From: Flavobacterium aeripolare
GTDB taxonomy: Bacteria; Bacteroidota; Bacteroidia; Flavobacteriales; Flavobacteriaceae
Assembly: GCF_013294025.1 (NCBI RefSeq)
Contig: NZ_JABSNL010000007.1
Coordinates: 160,009-224,008, forward strand
Direction: 5' to 3'
Length of the DNA stretch: 64,000 nucleotides
The translations under genes and the position numbers were made by a program. The notes below the pieces were generated by a model. That model worked only from the letters and a program-made list of their open reading frames with translations. It was not told the origin of the DNA and searched no databases. Below are positions 54,215 through 63,905 of this stretch, in pieces; the stretch's first letter is position 1, and each line of letters begins with the position of its first letter.

Positions 54215-56338
54215 TTAAATCACCATCGTCAATTGAATTCTCTTTCTATCTTCATCCACTTCGGTAACTTTTACGGTTACATGTTGGTGTAGTTTCACAA
54301 CTTCGTTTACATCGCTTACAAAGCCTGCTTTGAGTTGAGAGATGTGTACCAAACCACTTTCTTTGACTCCGATGTCAACAAAACAACCAAAATTGGTGAT
54401 GTTATTCACAATTCCAGGTAAAATCATTCCTGATTTTACGTCTTTTATGGTTTTTACATTCGGGTCAAATTCGAAAACTTTAGCTGCTTTTCTCGGGTCT
54501 AATCCGGGTTTTTCTAATTCTTTAATAATGTCTTTTAACGTTAGTAAACCAATTTCTGGAGTGATGTACTTCTCTGGTTTTATTAAAGCTGTCTTTTCTT
54601 TATTAGCTATCAGATCATTAACTGTAAGTTTCAAATCTTTGGCCATTTTCTCTACAATCGAATAGGCTTCCGGATGCACTGCCGAGTTGTCCAACGGATT
54701 TTTGGCATTCGAAATTCGGATAAAAGCGACTCCTTGCTGGTACGCTTTTTCACCTAAGCGAGGGACTTTTTTTAATTGTTTCCTGTTTTCGAATGGACCA
54801 TTTTCAGAACGATAAGTCACAATATTTTCGGCCAACTTCTCTCCTATTCCGCTCACGTAGCTTAGTAAATGCTTACTTGCTGTGTTAATGTTGATTCCAA
54901 CCGAATTCACGCAACGAATCACCGTGTTATCCAATTCTTCTTTTAGTTTATTTTGGTCCACATCGTGCTGGTACTGCCCTACTCCAATGGCTTTTGGGTC
55001 AATTTTTACCAACTCTGCCAATGGATCTGAAAGTCTTCTTCCTATCGAAACCGATCCACGTACGGTCACATCATAATCTGGAAATTCTTCACGAGCAATT
55101 TTAGAAGCTGAATATACCGAAGCTCCCGCTTCCGAAACGATAAAAACTTGCACCGGCTTATCAAAAGCAATTTTCTTGATGAAGAATTCGGTTTCACGAG
55201 ATGCGGTTCCGTTTCCTATTGATATGGCATCAATTTTATAGGCATTGACCATCGATTTAATCTTTTTCATTGCCATGGCCGTTTCATTTTGTGGCGCATG
55301 CGGATAGATATTTTCATTGTATAATAAATCACCTTTTTCATCCAAACAGACTACTTTACAACCGCTTCTAAATCCTGGATCGATAGCCAAAATACGTTTT
55401 TCTCCCAATGGTGGCGCCAAAAGTAACTGCCCTAAATTATTAGCAAATACCTGAATCGAATTAGCATCGGCCTTAGCTTTGGCTTCTTGCAAAGCTTCGT
55501 TGGATATCGCTGGATTCAGTAATCGTTTATAACTGTCTTCAATGGCTAATTGTACATGTGGTGTACTCGCGCTTTGACCTTTTAAAATCACTTCGTCAAT
55601 AATATTATAGGCATCATCAATGTCTACTTCGACTTTAAACTTAATAAAACCTTCATTTTCTGCACGTAACATGGCCATTAATCGGTGGGAAGGCGCTTTG
55701 GTCAACGGCTCTGACCACTCAAAATATTGATTGAATTTTTGCGCTGCTTCCTCGTCTTTTTTGCTTTTGACAACTTTGGTGGTAATGATTGCTTTACGCT
55801 CGTATAATCGACGCAATTGCTTTCGAACATAAATATTTTCGTTAATCCATTCGGCTACAATATCCCGAGCTCCTTGCAATGCAGCATCTTCATTGATCAC
55901 ATTATCATTCAAATATTTGGTCGAAAGAAAATCTACATCATCATTGTTTTGTGCCAAGATAATTTTTGCCAACGGTTCTAGTCCGTTTTCACGAGCGACA
56001 TCGGCTTTGGTTTTTTTCTTCTTTTTATAAGGCAAATAGAAATCTTCTAGTTCTTGCAAATCAAAACTTTTATCAATTTTGGCAAACAAAGTTTCGTTCA
56101 TCGCGCCTTGCTCCATGATGGCTTTCAAGATGGCTTCTTTACGTTTCACGACTACTTCGTAAGCTTTTTGAAGCTTGGCTATGTTTTCAATTTGTACTTC
56201 GTCCAAATTTCCGGTAGTATCTTTTCGATACCTAGAAATAAACGGAATAGTACAATCTTCTTGTAATAATTGAACGGTTTTTTGAATATTGATTGCTGCT
56301 GTAGCAACCGATTTGGATATGTATTGTATGTTGGTCAT
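54215..56338 (-). CDS. tex: RNA-binding transcription accessory protein Tex
   Basis: The 707-residue protein has an N-terminal helical domain, a YqgF/RNase-H-like domain (ILAIDPGFRSGCKVVCLDEKG, about residue 317), helix-hairpin-helix motifs (YVSGIGEKLAENIV, about 493, and LKKVPRLGEKAYQ) and a C-terminal S1 domain (GMILPGIVNNITNFGCFVDIGVKE). Tex proteins bind nucleic acids and affect transcription or RNA stability. Full family length. It ends just beside the palindromic array B. Confidence 0.95.
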   Translation of the reverse strand: MTNIQYISKSVATAAINIQKTVQLLQEDCTIPFISRYRKDTTGNLDEVQIENIAKLQKAYEVVVKRKEAILKAIMEQGAMNETLFAKIDKSFDLQELEDFYLPYKKKKKTKADVARENGLEPLAKIILAQNNDDVDFLSTKYLNDNVINEDAALQGARDIVAEWINENIYVRKQLRRLYERKAIITTKVVKSKKDEEAAQKFNQYFEWSEPLTKAPSHRLMAMLRAENEGFIKFKVEVDIDDAYNIIDEVILKGQSASTPHVQLAIEDSYKRLLNPAISNEALQEAKAKADANSIQVFANNLGQLLLAPPLGEKRILAIDPGFRSGCKVVCLDEKGDLLYNENIYPHAPQNETAMAMKKIKSMVNAYKIDAISIGNGTASRETEFFIKKIAFDKPVQVFIVSEAGASVYSASKIAREEFPDYDVTVRGSVSIGRRLSDPLAELVKIDPKAIGVGQYQHDVDQNKLKEELDNTVIRCVNSVGININTASKHLLSYVSGIGEKLAENIVTYRSENGPFENRKQLKKVPRLGEKAYQQGVAFIRISNAKNPLDNSAVHPEAYSIVEKMAKDLKLTVNDLIANKEKTALIKPEKYITPEIGLLTLKDIIKELEKPGLDPRKAAKVFEFDPNVKTIKDVKSGMILPGIVNNITNFGCFVDIGVKESGLVHISQLKAGFVSDVNEVVKLHQHVTVKVTEVDEDRKRIQLTMVI

Positions 56339-56392
56339 TTTAGTTTTTTTCGAACAGCTAAAATAATATCTTTGAAACTTAAATTAAGTTAA

Positions 56393-56674
56393 ATGACATT
56401 TTTGTTCTACCTATTTTTAATTATTAATGTAATTGCTTTTATACTAATTGCCTACGATAAAAATCTAGCAAAAAACCATAAAAGACGTATCCCTGAGCGA
56501 ACACTTCTTTTATTTGTATTGATTGGAGGTACAATTGGTTCTGGGATAGCAATGCAGATTTTTAGGCATAAAACCGCAAAGAGAAGTTATCTTTTAAAGT
56601 TTTGGGGAATAGTCATTTTGCAAATACTACTATTATATGCCTTTTATCATTTTGATTTAGGAAGAGAATTATAG
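56393..56674 (+). CDS. DUF1294 membrane protein
   Basis: The 93-residue protein has membrane helices at about 3-21, 42-60 and 71-89. The stretch YDKNLAKNHKRRIPERTLLL and the following GGTIGSGIAMQIFRHKTAK are characteristic of DUF1294. The function is unknown. It diverges from tex, and its stop overlaps the converging ATPase gene by 6 bases. Confidence 0.88.
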   Translation: MTFLFYLFLIINVIAFILIAYDKNLAKNHKRRIPERTLLLFVLIGGTIGSGIAMQIFRHKTAKRSYLLKFWGIVILQILLLYAFYHFDLGREL

Positions 56675-57811
56675 AATAAAATCCAAATAATTGGACTTAT
56701 TAATTACTTCAAAGCCTGCTTCTGGATACGCTTTTGCGAAAGCGGTAGGAACCTTAACTTTCTTGTTTTCATTCCACTTAAACTCAAAACCAGTGAGCAT
56801 ATCTCCCCTTTCTTCCAACCAGTCTAATTCTTGTTGGTCATAAGTGCGCCAAAAGTAATTATTGGTTGTAATTTTATGATAATGTTGTTTTTTAATTCGT
56901 TCTACGGCTAAATAATTTTCCCATAAATCGCCAACATCATTTCTAGCATCCAATCGATTAAAATTATTAATTATTCCGTTTCGAATGCCATTATCATAAA
57001 AATACCATCTACTTGATTTTACAATTTCTTTCCTCAAATTTCGGCTGAAACCCTCCACTTTAAACAAAATGAAAACCTTAGACAAGAGATCTAGATAATT
57101 AGCAACCGTATTTTTTGAAATTTGCAATTGATTGCCTAATTCTTGCAATGAAACTTCTTTACCAACTTGATAAGCGATCAATCGCAAGAGATTGTATATT
57201 TTATCCGCTTGCTTAATGCCTTCAAAAGCTAAAATATCTTTGAGTAAATACGCGTTAATAATTTCGAATAAATACTCTTTCTTCTCCTCCCAATCTTGAT
57301 ATTGCATTAATTCTGGATAACCTCCAAAAAGCAGACGCTCTTCTAAATTTTCAGTGGTTTGTTTGTAGTTTTCTTGAGTCGAAAATTCCATTTGTGCTAA
57401 TGGAAAAAGATAAATCGTATTTTTTCGACCTACCAATGGTTCACCCAAATTATTATTCAAATCAAATATTGAAGATCCTGTTGCAATAATTTTAATACCC
57501 TCAATGGAATCTACTATTAATTTTAATATTAAACCGATTTCAGGAATGGTTTGTGCTTCGTCAATTACTAATAAATCAATGTTAGTTAATAGACGTTTGT
57601 AATTAGCTACAGAACGCTCTTGTAATAAATTAGCATCTTGAATATCTTCACCATTCAATTGCAGATAACTTCCCTCGCGTACCGTTTTGAGATAATTTTT
57701 AATCAATTCTGTTTTACCAACACGCCTTGCGCCCAACAAAATCAATACTTTATTAGGTAAAACTTTTTTACTAAAATTGTCAAAAATGGCTCTCGTTAAG
57801 TAACTTTTCAT
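56669..57811 (-). CDS. AAA ATPase with DUF4143 domain
   Basis: The 380-residue protein has a P-loop ILLGARRVGKTELI (near residue 25), Walker B LLVIDEAQ and ATGSS (near 110), and a C-terminal DUF4143-like domain (about 200-370, with ELGNQLQISKNTVANYLDLL). Many similar ATPases exist as isolated genes in bacteria, and their role is unclear. I start it at the ATG at 57811; a GTG directly before (57814) is the alternative. Twin 20-base repeats overlap the -33 region, so it is probably under specific control. Confidence 0.88.
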   Translation of the reverse strand: MKSYLTRAIFDNFSKKVLPNKVLILLGARRVGKTELIKNYLKTVREGSYLQLNGEDIQDANLLQERSVANYKRLLTNIDLLVIDEAQTIPEIGLILKLIVDSIEGIKIIATGSSIFDLNNNLGEPLVGRKNTIYLFPLAQMEFSTQENYKQTTENLEERLLFGGYPELMQYQDWEEKKEYLFEIINAYLLKDILAFEGIKQADKIYNLLRLIAYQVGKEVSLQELGNQLQISKNTVANYLDLLSKVFILFKVEGFSRNLRKEIVKSSRWYFYDNGIRNGIINNFNRLDARNDVGDLWENYLAVERIKKQHYHKITTNNYFWRTYDQQELDWLEERGDMLTGFEFKWNENKKVKVPTAFAKAYPEAGFEVINKSNYLDFIL

Positions 57812-57834
57812 CACATTCTAATTAAAATATAGAT

Positions 57835-57910
57835 CAAATATACTTTAAAAAATGTAAATACCGTCAGTTGACTGACTCAATTTACATTAATACCGTCAGT
57901 TGACTGACTC
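57835..57910 (-). promoter_or_regulatory. ATPase promoter with twin operator-like repeats
   Basis: On the minus strand TATATTTG (57842-57835) is an exact -7 box. TACCGTCAGTTGACTGACTC occurs at 57859-57878 and 57891-57910, 32 bases apart (about three helical turns), each with GTCAGT-TG-ACTGAC symmetry. A partial third AATCAGTCAA is at about 57921-57930. The first repeat covers the expected -33 position. Confidence 0.6.
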
Positions 57911-57942
57911 TATTAACATTAAATCAGTCAATATAAAATAAA

Positions 57943-57983
57943 AAAACCGCAAATACATTTCTATAATTAATGTATTTGCGGTT
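57943..57983 (-). terminator. Terminator of rpiB
   Basis: On the minus strand AACCGCAAATACATT pairs with AATGTATTTGCGGTT (one position shifted at the loop), followed by TTTTT. Confidence 0.82.
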
Positions 57984-58064
57984 CAAGTTATTTAATTGTT
58001 TAAAAACTTCTCGTGTACAAAAGAAATAATCTTTTTTAGAAACTTAGAAACTTTAAAAAACTAC

Positions 58065-58496
58065 TTATTGGCAAGCAATTTTGTTCACTCTATTTTGATG
58101 TCTTCCACCTTCAAAATCAGTACTTAAAAAAGTTTCTACGATTTCGATAGCTTGTTGGATCGAAGTATATCTAGCTGGAATACTAACAATATTTGCATCA
58201 TTATGCTGTCTTGCTAATGCCGCAATTTCCTTAATCCAGCACAAACCAGCACGCACATTTTGGTGTTTGTTTGCAGACATTGCAATACCATTTCCGCTAC
58301 CGCAAATTAGAATTCCAAAATCAGCCTTACCTTCTTCTACATCTGTCGCTACAGGATGCGCAAAATCAGGGTAATCTACACTATCAGGAGTATCTGTTCC
58401 ATAATTAGTAATTTGGTGTCCTTTTGCTTCAAGCATTGCTACAATAGCTTTTTTATATTCTGGTCCTGCGTGATCGTTTCCTATTGAAATTTTCAT
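58065..58496 (-). CDS. rpiB: Ribose 5-phosphate isomerase B
   Basis: The 143-residue enzyme interconverts ribose 5-phosphate and ribulose 5-phosphate. It begins KISIGNDHAGPEYK and holds the active-site Cys in ILICGSGNGIAMSANK (near residues 62-77) and the phosphate-binding HNDANIVSIPAR. Full length for RpiB. It is a single gene with its own terminator, next to a long gene-free stretch. Confidence 0.96.
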   Translation of the reverse strand: MKISIGNDHAGPEYKKAIVAMLEAKGHQITNYGTDTPDSVDYPDFAHPVATDVEEGKADFGILICGSGNGIAMSANKHQNVRAGLCWIKEIAALARQHNDANIVSIPARYTSIQQAIEIVETFLSTDFEGGRHQNRVNKIACQ

Positions 58497-59190
58497 AAGT
58501 TGTATATTAAGTTGTGTACTGCAAATTTATTAAAAGTATACTTTAAAACAGTTTTCAAAAAAATTTATTTACTATATAAATAAGCCACAAACTATATCTA
58601 GTAATCTATACTGCTACTAATAACTAATTATCAATACATTAGGTAGTTATCAACATTATTAATAACTCATTAAAATACTGGTTACCAGTGATTTATTTTT
58701 AAAAATTTAACTAAAATAATACATTGTTAATATCGTATGCTAATTCGTTGATTTTCAGTTAACGTTATGTTAATAGAAATTGTTGATAAGTTGAGAAAGA
58801 ATTTTAGAACTATTTTTTGGTAGTTTAAAAAAATAAGCTAATCCAAAACCGAGATTTAATAACCTAGAAAAGTTGTCTCAATTTTTAGAAAAGTTATCAA
58901 TACTCTAAATAGGTTTATCAACATAAAATCTAAATTTAGTTATTTACAATTTTACTATTAATTAGTTTATCAACCGTTGTTAATTAAAATCGAAATCTCT
59001 TTGAAAACAAGCTACTTAAATACTCGTAGCATTGTTAATAACTCTATATAAAAGACCAAAACTAAATTTCAAACCTTTTTTTCAAAATTTTATAGTAGCT
59101 ATTAACACACTATAATACCCATTAATAAATAATTTAAATTTAATTTTTCTTTTTGTATTATTATATATGTGTTGACAACTTTCAAAAAAA
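58497..59190. other. Gene-free AT-rich region with DnaA-box-like sites, possible replication origin
   Basis: These 694 bases carry no credible gene. TTATCAACA occurs at 58647-58655, 58915-58923 and on the minus strand at 58781-58789. Near copies are TTATCAATA at 58628-58636 and 58894-58902, TTATCAACC at 58977-58985, and TTGTCAACA on the minus strand at 59169-59177. The E. coli DnaA box is TTATCCACA, one base from TTATCAACA. A very AT-rich stretch (59120-59170) may unwind. Genes diverge from this region (rpiB, tex left; rnr right). This is suggestive of an origin but not proof; dnaA is not in the window. Confidence 0.4.
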
Positions 59191-59430
59191 TTAAACGATT
59201 CTAAGATTGTTGTCATATCTCATTTCATGAAGAATTGATTTTACTGTTTCAATATCGTTAGGATGAATTCTAAGTTTAATTCCACCCAAGGCTGTTGAAT
59301 ACATTGGAGCAAACGAAGACATGATTTCGTTTTCAAAAAAATACTGCAATTCTTCTTGATCTAATCGGTGTTTCAAAATTTCGATTTCGTGTATGTAATC
59401 GAAGACTGCAATAGTGATAAATCTTTCCAT
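59191..59430 (-). CDS. DUF2007 domain-containing protein
   Basis: The 79-residue protein has the family pattern: FITIAVFDYIHEIEILKHRLDQEELQYFFENE at the start and GGIKLRIHPNDIETVKSIL. DUF2007 is a small ferredoxin-like fold that is sometimes called a putative signal-transducing protein; its role is unknown. It diverges from rnr. Confidence 0.82.
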   Translation of the reverse strand: MERFITIAVFDYIHEIEILKHRLDQEELQYFFENEIMSSFAPMYSTALGGIKLRIHPNDIETVKSILHEMRYDNNLRIV

Positions 59431-59552
59431 ATATTTAATTCTTTCAATAAAGATACAATTAACTGTTGAAAGTTATATTTTCTTTAAAACTCCTTGCTAT
59501 TTTCTTATAACTGTTAACTATTTTGTAATTTTCGAACTTTAAGAAAAGATTT

Positions 59553-61745
59553 ATGAGTAAAAGATTAAGAAAGCCAGTAAAGAAAGAGAAGGATTTCTCA
59601 GATAAAATTATAAAAATACTGTCGCAAAGTGCTAATAAAGCATTCAATTACAAACAAATAGGGGCTAATTTAGACCTAGATGATACCCAAAGTAGAAACC
59701 AAATTATTAAAGATTTAAAAATTTTAGCCTCTCAAGATAAAATTATTGAATCAGAACCTGGGAAATACCTGATAAAAGCAGCTAGCCAAGATTATTATGA
59801 AGGTAAAATAGACATGACCGGTCGTAAGACTGCTTATTTTGTTTGTGCTGAATTAGAAGAAGATGTGTTTATTCCTACGAATAATTTAAATCATGCTTTA
59901 GATAAAGATATTGTTAAAGTATACGTTTACAACAAACGAAAAGGTAAAAAACCAGAAGGTGAAGTAATCGAGGTTATTGAAAGAAATAAAACTGATTTTG
60001 TTGGAGTTATTGACATTCAAAAAAACTTTTCATTTGTTTCCACAGCAAATCCAAAAATGTACACTGATATTTTTATTCCAAAGGATAAAATAGGGGAGGC
60101 AGAGCAAGGAGATGTTGTACTGGTGCACATTGAAGATTGGCCTAAAAAAGCCGATAGTCCTTTTGGAACGGTAGTTAAAGTACTTGGAAAACCTGGTGAA
60201 CATGATACTGAAATTCATGCAATTCTAGCAGAGTATGGCTTGCCGTCAGAATTTCCTATTGAAGTAGAAACGTTTGCACAAAAAATTGATACTTCAATTA
60301 CTGCAGATGAAATTGCTAATCGTAGAGACATGCGCGATACGCTAACTTTTACTATTGACCCAAAAGATGCTAAAGATTTTGATGATGCCTTGTCCTTCAA
60401 AAAACTAGAGAACGGAAACTACGAAATAGGAATTCACATCGCCGATGTTTCTTATTATCTTGAAGAAGGAACTATTCTTGATGATGAAGCGTATCAACGT
60501 GCGACATCAGTTTATTTAGTAGATAGGGTAGTACCTATGTTGCCAGAGGTTTTATCAAACTTCGCTTGTTCATTACGTCCACAAGAGGAGAAATATACTT
60601 TTTCTGCTGTGTTCGAAATTTCAGAACAAGCACAAGTGGTGAATCAATGGTTTGGTCGAACAGTTATTTTCTCTGATCAACGTTTTGCTTATGAAGAAGC
60701 ACAGCATATTATCGAAACTAAAGAGGATACCATTCCAGAGGATATTTCGATTACCGGCGAATCTTACGTAGTAGCTCCTGAAATTGTAGCTGCTACTTTA
60801 AAACTAGATGAGTTAGCTAAAATTTTAAGAAGAAAGAGAATGGCAGATGGTGCTATATCTTTTGATAAAGTCGAAGTTAAATTCAACTTAGATGATGCTG
60901 GTGAACCTCAGGGAGTATATTTTAAAGTTTCTAGAGATGCCAATCATTTGATTGAAGAATTCATGCTTTTAGCTAATAAAAAGGTTGCTGAATACATTGG
61001 TAAACAAAAGAAAACATTTATTTACCGTATTCACGATGAGCCTAATGAAGACAAATTGATTGCTATGCAAACCGTGATCGCAAAGTTTGGTTACAAAATT
61101 GATTTTAGAAATAAAGGTGATGTATCTAAATCTTTGAATCAATTAATGGCTGATGTAAACGGTAAAAAAGAGCAAAATCTTATCGATACGCTTGCGATTC
61201 GCTCTATGAGTAAGGCGAAGTATTCAACAGATAATATAGGCCATTACGGACTAGCATTTGATTACTATTCGCATTTTACTTCACCTATTCGTCGTTATCC
61301 TGACGTTATGGTACACCGTTTGCTACAGTTTTACTTAGACGGAGCTAAATCTGCGGATGAGGAAGTCTATGAAAAGAAATGTTTGCACTGTTCTACTATG
61401 GAAGGGTTAGCAACAAATGCTGAGAGAGATTCTATAAAATACATGCAAGTGAAATACATGCAGGATCACCAGGATGAAGAATTTTTAGGAGTTATTTCAG
61501 GTGTTACTGAGTGGGGTATTTATGTCGAGATTATCGAAAATAAATGTGAAGGGATGGTTCGAATAAGAGACATCAAAGATGATTATTACACATTTGATGA
61601 AAAGCAGTATGCCTTAGTTGGTGCTACATCAAATGATATTTTGCAGCTAGGTGACGAAATATATGTAAAGGTTAAGAATGCTGATCTAGTAAAAAAACAA
61701 CTGGATTTCAACTTTTTAAGGAGAAATACAGAACCAAAAAAGTAA
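59553..61745 (+). CDS. rnr: Ribonuclease R
   Basis: The 730-residue 3'-to-5' exoribonuclease degrades structured RNA. It has N-terminal winged-helix and cold-shock domains (about 20-230), the RNB catalytic domain with DPKDAKDFDDALS (near residues 269-281, metal-binding Asp residues) and a C-terminal S1 domain (FLGVISGVTEWGIYVEI). Normal length. It is the first plus-strand gene to the right of the possible origin and is followed closely by two further plus-strand genes. Confidence 0.96.
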   Translation: MSKRLRKPVKKEKDFSDKIIKILSQSANKAFNYKQIGANLDLDDTQSRNQIIKDLKILASQDKIIESEPGKYLIKAASQDYYEGKIDMTGRKTAYFVCAELEEDVFIPTNNLNHALDKDIVKVYVYNKRKGKKPEGEVIEVIERNKTDFVGVIDIQKNFSFVSTANPKMYTDIFIPKDKIGEAEQGDVVLVHIEDWPKKADSPFGTVVKVLGKPGEHDTEIHAILAEYGLPSEFPIEVETFAQKIDTSITADEIANRRDMRDTLTFTIDPKDAKDFDDALSFKKLENGNYEIGIHIADVSYYLEEGTILDDEAYQRATSVYLVDRVVPMLPEVLSNFACSLRPQEEKYTFSAVFEISEQAQVVNQWFGRTVIFSDQRFAYEEAQHIIETKEDTIPEDISITGESYVVAPEIVAATLKLDELAKILRRKRMADGAISFDKVEVKFNLDDAGEPQGVYFKVSRDANHLIEEFMLLANKKVAEYIGKQKKTFIYRIHDEPNEDKLIAMQTVIAKFGYKIDFRNKGDVSKSLNQLMADVNGKKEQNLIDTLAIRSMSKAKYSTDNIGHYGLAFDYYSHFTSPIRRYPDVMVHRLLQFYLDGAKSADEEVYEKKCLHCSTMEGLATNAERDSIKYMQVKYMQDHQDEEFLGVISGVTEWGIYVEIIENKCEGMVRIRDIKDDYYTFDEKQYALVGATSNDILQLGDEIYVKVKNADLVKKQLDFNFLRRNTEPKK

Positions 61746-61760
61746 AATAGTTACGTTATT

Positions 61761-62429
61761 ATGAAGAAGTTTTTAATCATTGTTTTTGTCTTGGCTTTAC
61801 AGCCTGTATTTGCACAAGTGAGTAAATCTGTTGGTGATTTTAATGCTGTATTAGTATTTGATAAACTAAATGTTAAGTTGGTTGCTGCCGATGAGAATAA
61901 GGTTGTTATTGACGGTGATCGTCAATATGAAGTGGAAGTTATTAATAAAAATGGAAATTTAAAATTAAGAATGCCGTTTCCTAGAGTCTTAGCTGGAGAT
62001 AATATCTCGGTAGTGGTTTACTATAAAAAAATTGATGCTATAGAGGCGAGTGAAGGTGCTATGGTAGGTAGCGACGATGTATTTAAAGCTGCTATTTTTA
62101 ACTTAAACGCTAGGGAAGGAGCTAAAATAAATTTGAAAGTAGCTGTAGAAAAATTAAATTCAAGGTCTGTCACTGGTGGTATTCTAAACATTACAGGAAC
62201 AGCTATTAATCATGAGGCTAGTTTACTTACTGGTGGACTTCTTGATGCAAAAGATTTAGTAACCTCTCAATCAACTGTAAGCGTATTTGCGGGAGGAACT
62301 GCCGAAGTCTATGCAACAGCATTAGTAGATGCTAAAGTAAGGGCAGGAGGCTCTATTTTTATCTATGGTAAGCCCAAGCAAATTAATAAAGTAACCAAGT
62401 TTGGTGGTACAATTGAAGAAAAAATTTAA
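61761..62429 (+). CDS. GIN-domain (DUF2807) secreted protein
   Basis: The 222-residue protein has a signal peptide (1-19) and a right-handed beta-helix-like repeat domain of DUF2807 (putative auto-transporter adhesin head, GIN) type. VGDFNAVLVFDKLNVKLVAADENKVVIDG at the start and the later GGTAEVYATALVDAKVRAGGSIFIYGKP are typical. It probably lies in the periplasm or at the cell surface. It starts 15 bases after rnr and may be co-transcribed. Its role is unknown. Confidence 0.85.
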   Translation: MKKFLIIVFVLALQPVFAQVSKSVGDFNAVLVFDKLNVKLVAADENKVVIDGDRQYEVEVINKNGNLKLRMPFPRVLAGDNISVVVYYKKIDAIEASEGAMVGSDDVFKAAIFNLNAREGAKINLKVAVEKLNSRSVTGGILNITGTAINHEASLLTGGLLDAKDLVTSQSTVSVFAGGTAEVYATALVDAKVRAGGSIFIYGKPKQINKVTKFGGTIEEKI

Positions 62430-62467
62430 ATTGCGCTCTTTTAGTTTTAAGTAAATTTCATTTTAAA

Positions 62468-63151
62468 ATGATCAACGATATTTTATCAGGTATTCCTTGG
62501 GGAATTTTTCTAAGTTTCATGATTGGTCCAGTTTTCTTTATCTTATTAGAAACGAGTATTATCAAAGGATTTAGAGCAGCTCTTGTATTTGATTTAGGAG
62601 TAGTTTTAGGAGATGTTTTCTTTATTGCAATTGCATATTTGGGAAGTTATCGTTTAATCCAAAGTCTGCAAGACAAACCCGCATTATTCATTTTTGGAGG
62701 AATAATCATGTTTGCTTATGGAGTGATTTCGCTTATTAGTCTTCGCAAAGAGAAGAAGATTAATACAGCGGCAATTGACCAAGAAATTATTAAAAAGAAT
62801 TATTTTAGTTTGTTTGTAAAGGGTTTTTTGTTGAACGTTATTAACATCGGTGTTTTAGGTTTTTGGATGGCAGTAATTATTTCTGTAGGTCCTAAATTAG
62901 AAATGGAAAACAGTCGAATGCTAACGTTCTTCTCTGCTGTAATTATCACTTATTTGATCATTGATTGTATCAAAATATTACTGGCAAAGCAGCTTAAATC
63001 AAAAATGACTCCTAAGAACATTTTAAAAATTAAAAAGGGAATCAGTATTGTTTTAATGATCTTTGGATTGGTTTTAATCACTCAAGGTTGGTTTCCACAG
63101 GAAAAGGAAATGGTTAAAAATGCATTCCAAAAAATAGAAAAGCAAAATTAA
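62468..63151 (+). CDS. LysE-family exporter
   Basis: The 227-residue protein has about six membrane helices and begins GIPWGIFLSFMIGPVFFILLETSIIKGFRAAL, with the GP motif and first-helix pattern of LysE/RhtB exporters of amino acids or related compounds. The substrate is unknown. It lies 38 bases behind the GIN-domain gene and is followed by a terminator. Confidence 0.88.
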   Translation: MINDILSGIPWGIFLSFMIGPVFFILLETSIIKGFRAALVFDLGVVLGDVFFIAIAYLGSYRLIQSLQDKPALFIFGGIIMFAYGVISLISLRKEKKINTAAIDQEIIKKNYFSLFVKGFLLNVINIGVLGFWMAVIISVGPKLEMENSRMLTFFSAVIITYLIIDCIKILLAKQLKSKMTPKNILKIKKGISIVLMIFGLVLITQGWFPQEKEMVKNAFQKIEKQN

Positions 63152-63171
63152 TACTTGTTTTAGAAATATAC

Positions 63172-63199
63172 AAACCGCTCTATTTGAGCGGTTTTTTTG
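63172..63199 (+). terminator. Intrinsic terminator after the LysE-type gene
   Basis: AACCGCTC pairs with GAGCGGTT over a 5-base loop, followed by seven T. Confidence 0.88.
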
Positions 63200-63270
63200 T
63201 TTTTAATCTATTCTATAAGTAAACAGTTAACTTTGCTGTATAAGGTTTAATCACTATTTATTAATTTTAA

Positions 63271-63905
63271 TATGCATACTTTATATTTCTCTGTGAAACT
63301 ATTTTCTACCATTAAGAAATTAAGAATAGTTACCATTTAGATTTACTTTCGAATAGTAATATAATAATCCTTTAAATTTCTATGTGGAAACTTTGAAACT
63401 ACTTTCTACCATTAGGAAATTAAGAATAGTTAAGGTTTAGATTTACTTTTGAATGGTAGTATAATAATCCTTTAAATTTCTATGTGGAAACTTTGAAACT
63501 ACTTTCTACCGTTAAGAAATTGAGAAAAGTTAAGGTTTAGATTTACTTTCGAATAATAGTATAATAACTCATTGGATTTGTTTTTGGAAACTCTGGAACT
63601 AGCTTTGAAACTACTTTCTACCATTAAGAAATTAAGAGTAGTTAAGGTTTAGATTTACTTTCAATTAATAGAATAACAAGTCTTTGGATTTCTTTTTGGA
63701 AACTCTGGAACTAGCTTTGAAAATACTTTCTACCATTAAGAAATTAAGAGTAGTTAAGGTTTAGATTTACTTTCGAATAATAGTATAATAACTCATTGGA
63801 TTTGTTTTTGGAAACTCTGGAACTAGCTTTGAAACTACTTTCTACCATTAAGAAATTAAGAGTAGTTAAGGTTTAGATTTACTTTCGAATGGTAGAATAA
63901 CTATG
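63271..63905. repeat. Tandem array of six units, period 100 then 112 bases
   Basis: The marker CTACC(A/G)TTA(A/G)GAAATT occurs at 63306, 63406, 63506, 63618, 63730 and 63842. Spacing is 100, 100, 112, 112, 112; the longer units carry 12 extra bases (CTGGAACTAGCT region). The unit is AT-rich with no clear hairpin and no reading frame. The bases from 63906 to the window end hold nothing recognised. Confidence 0.9.
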
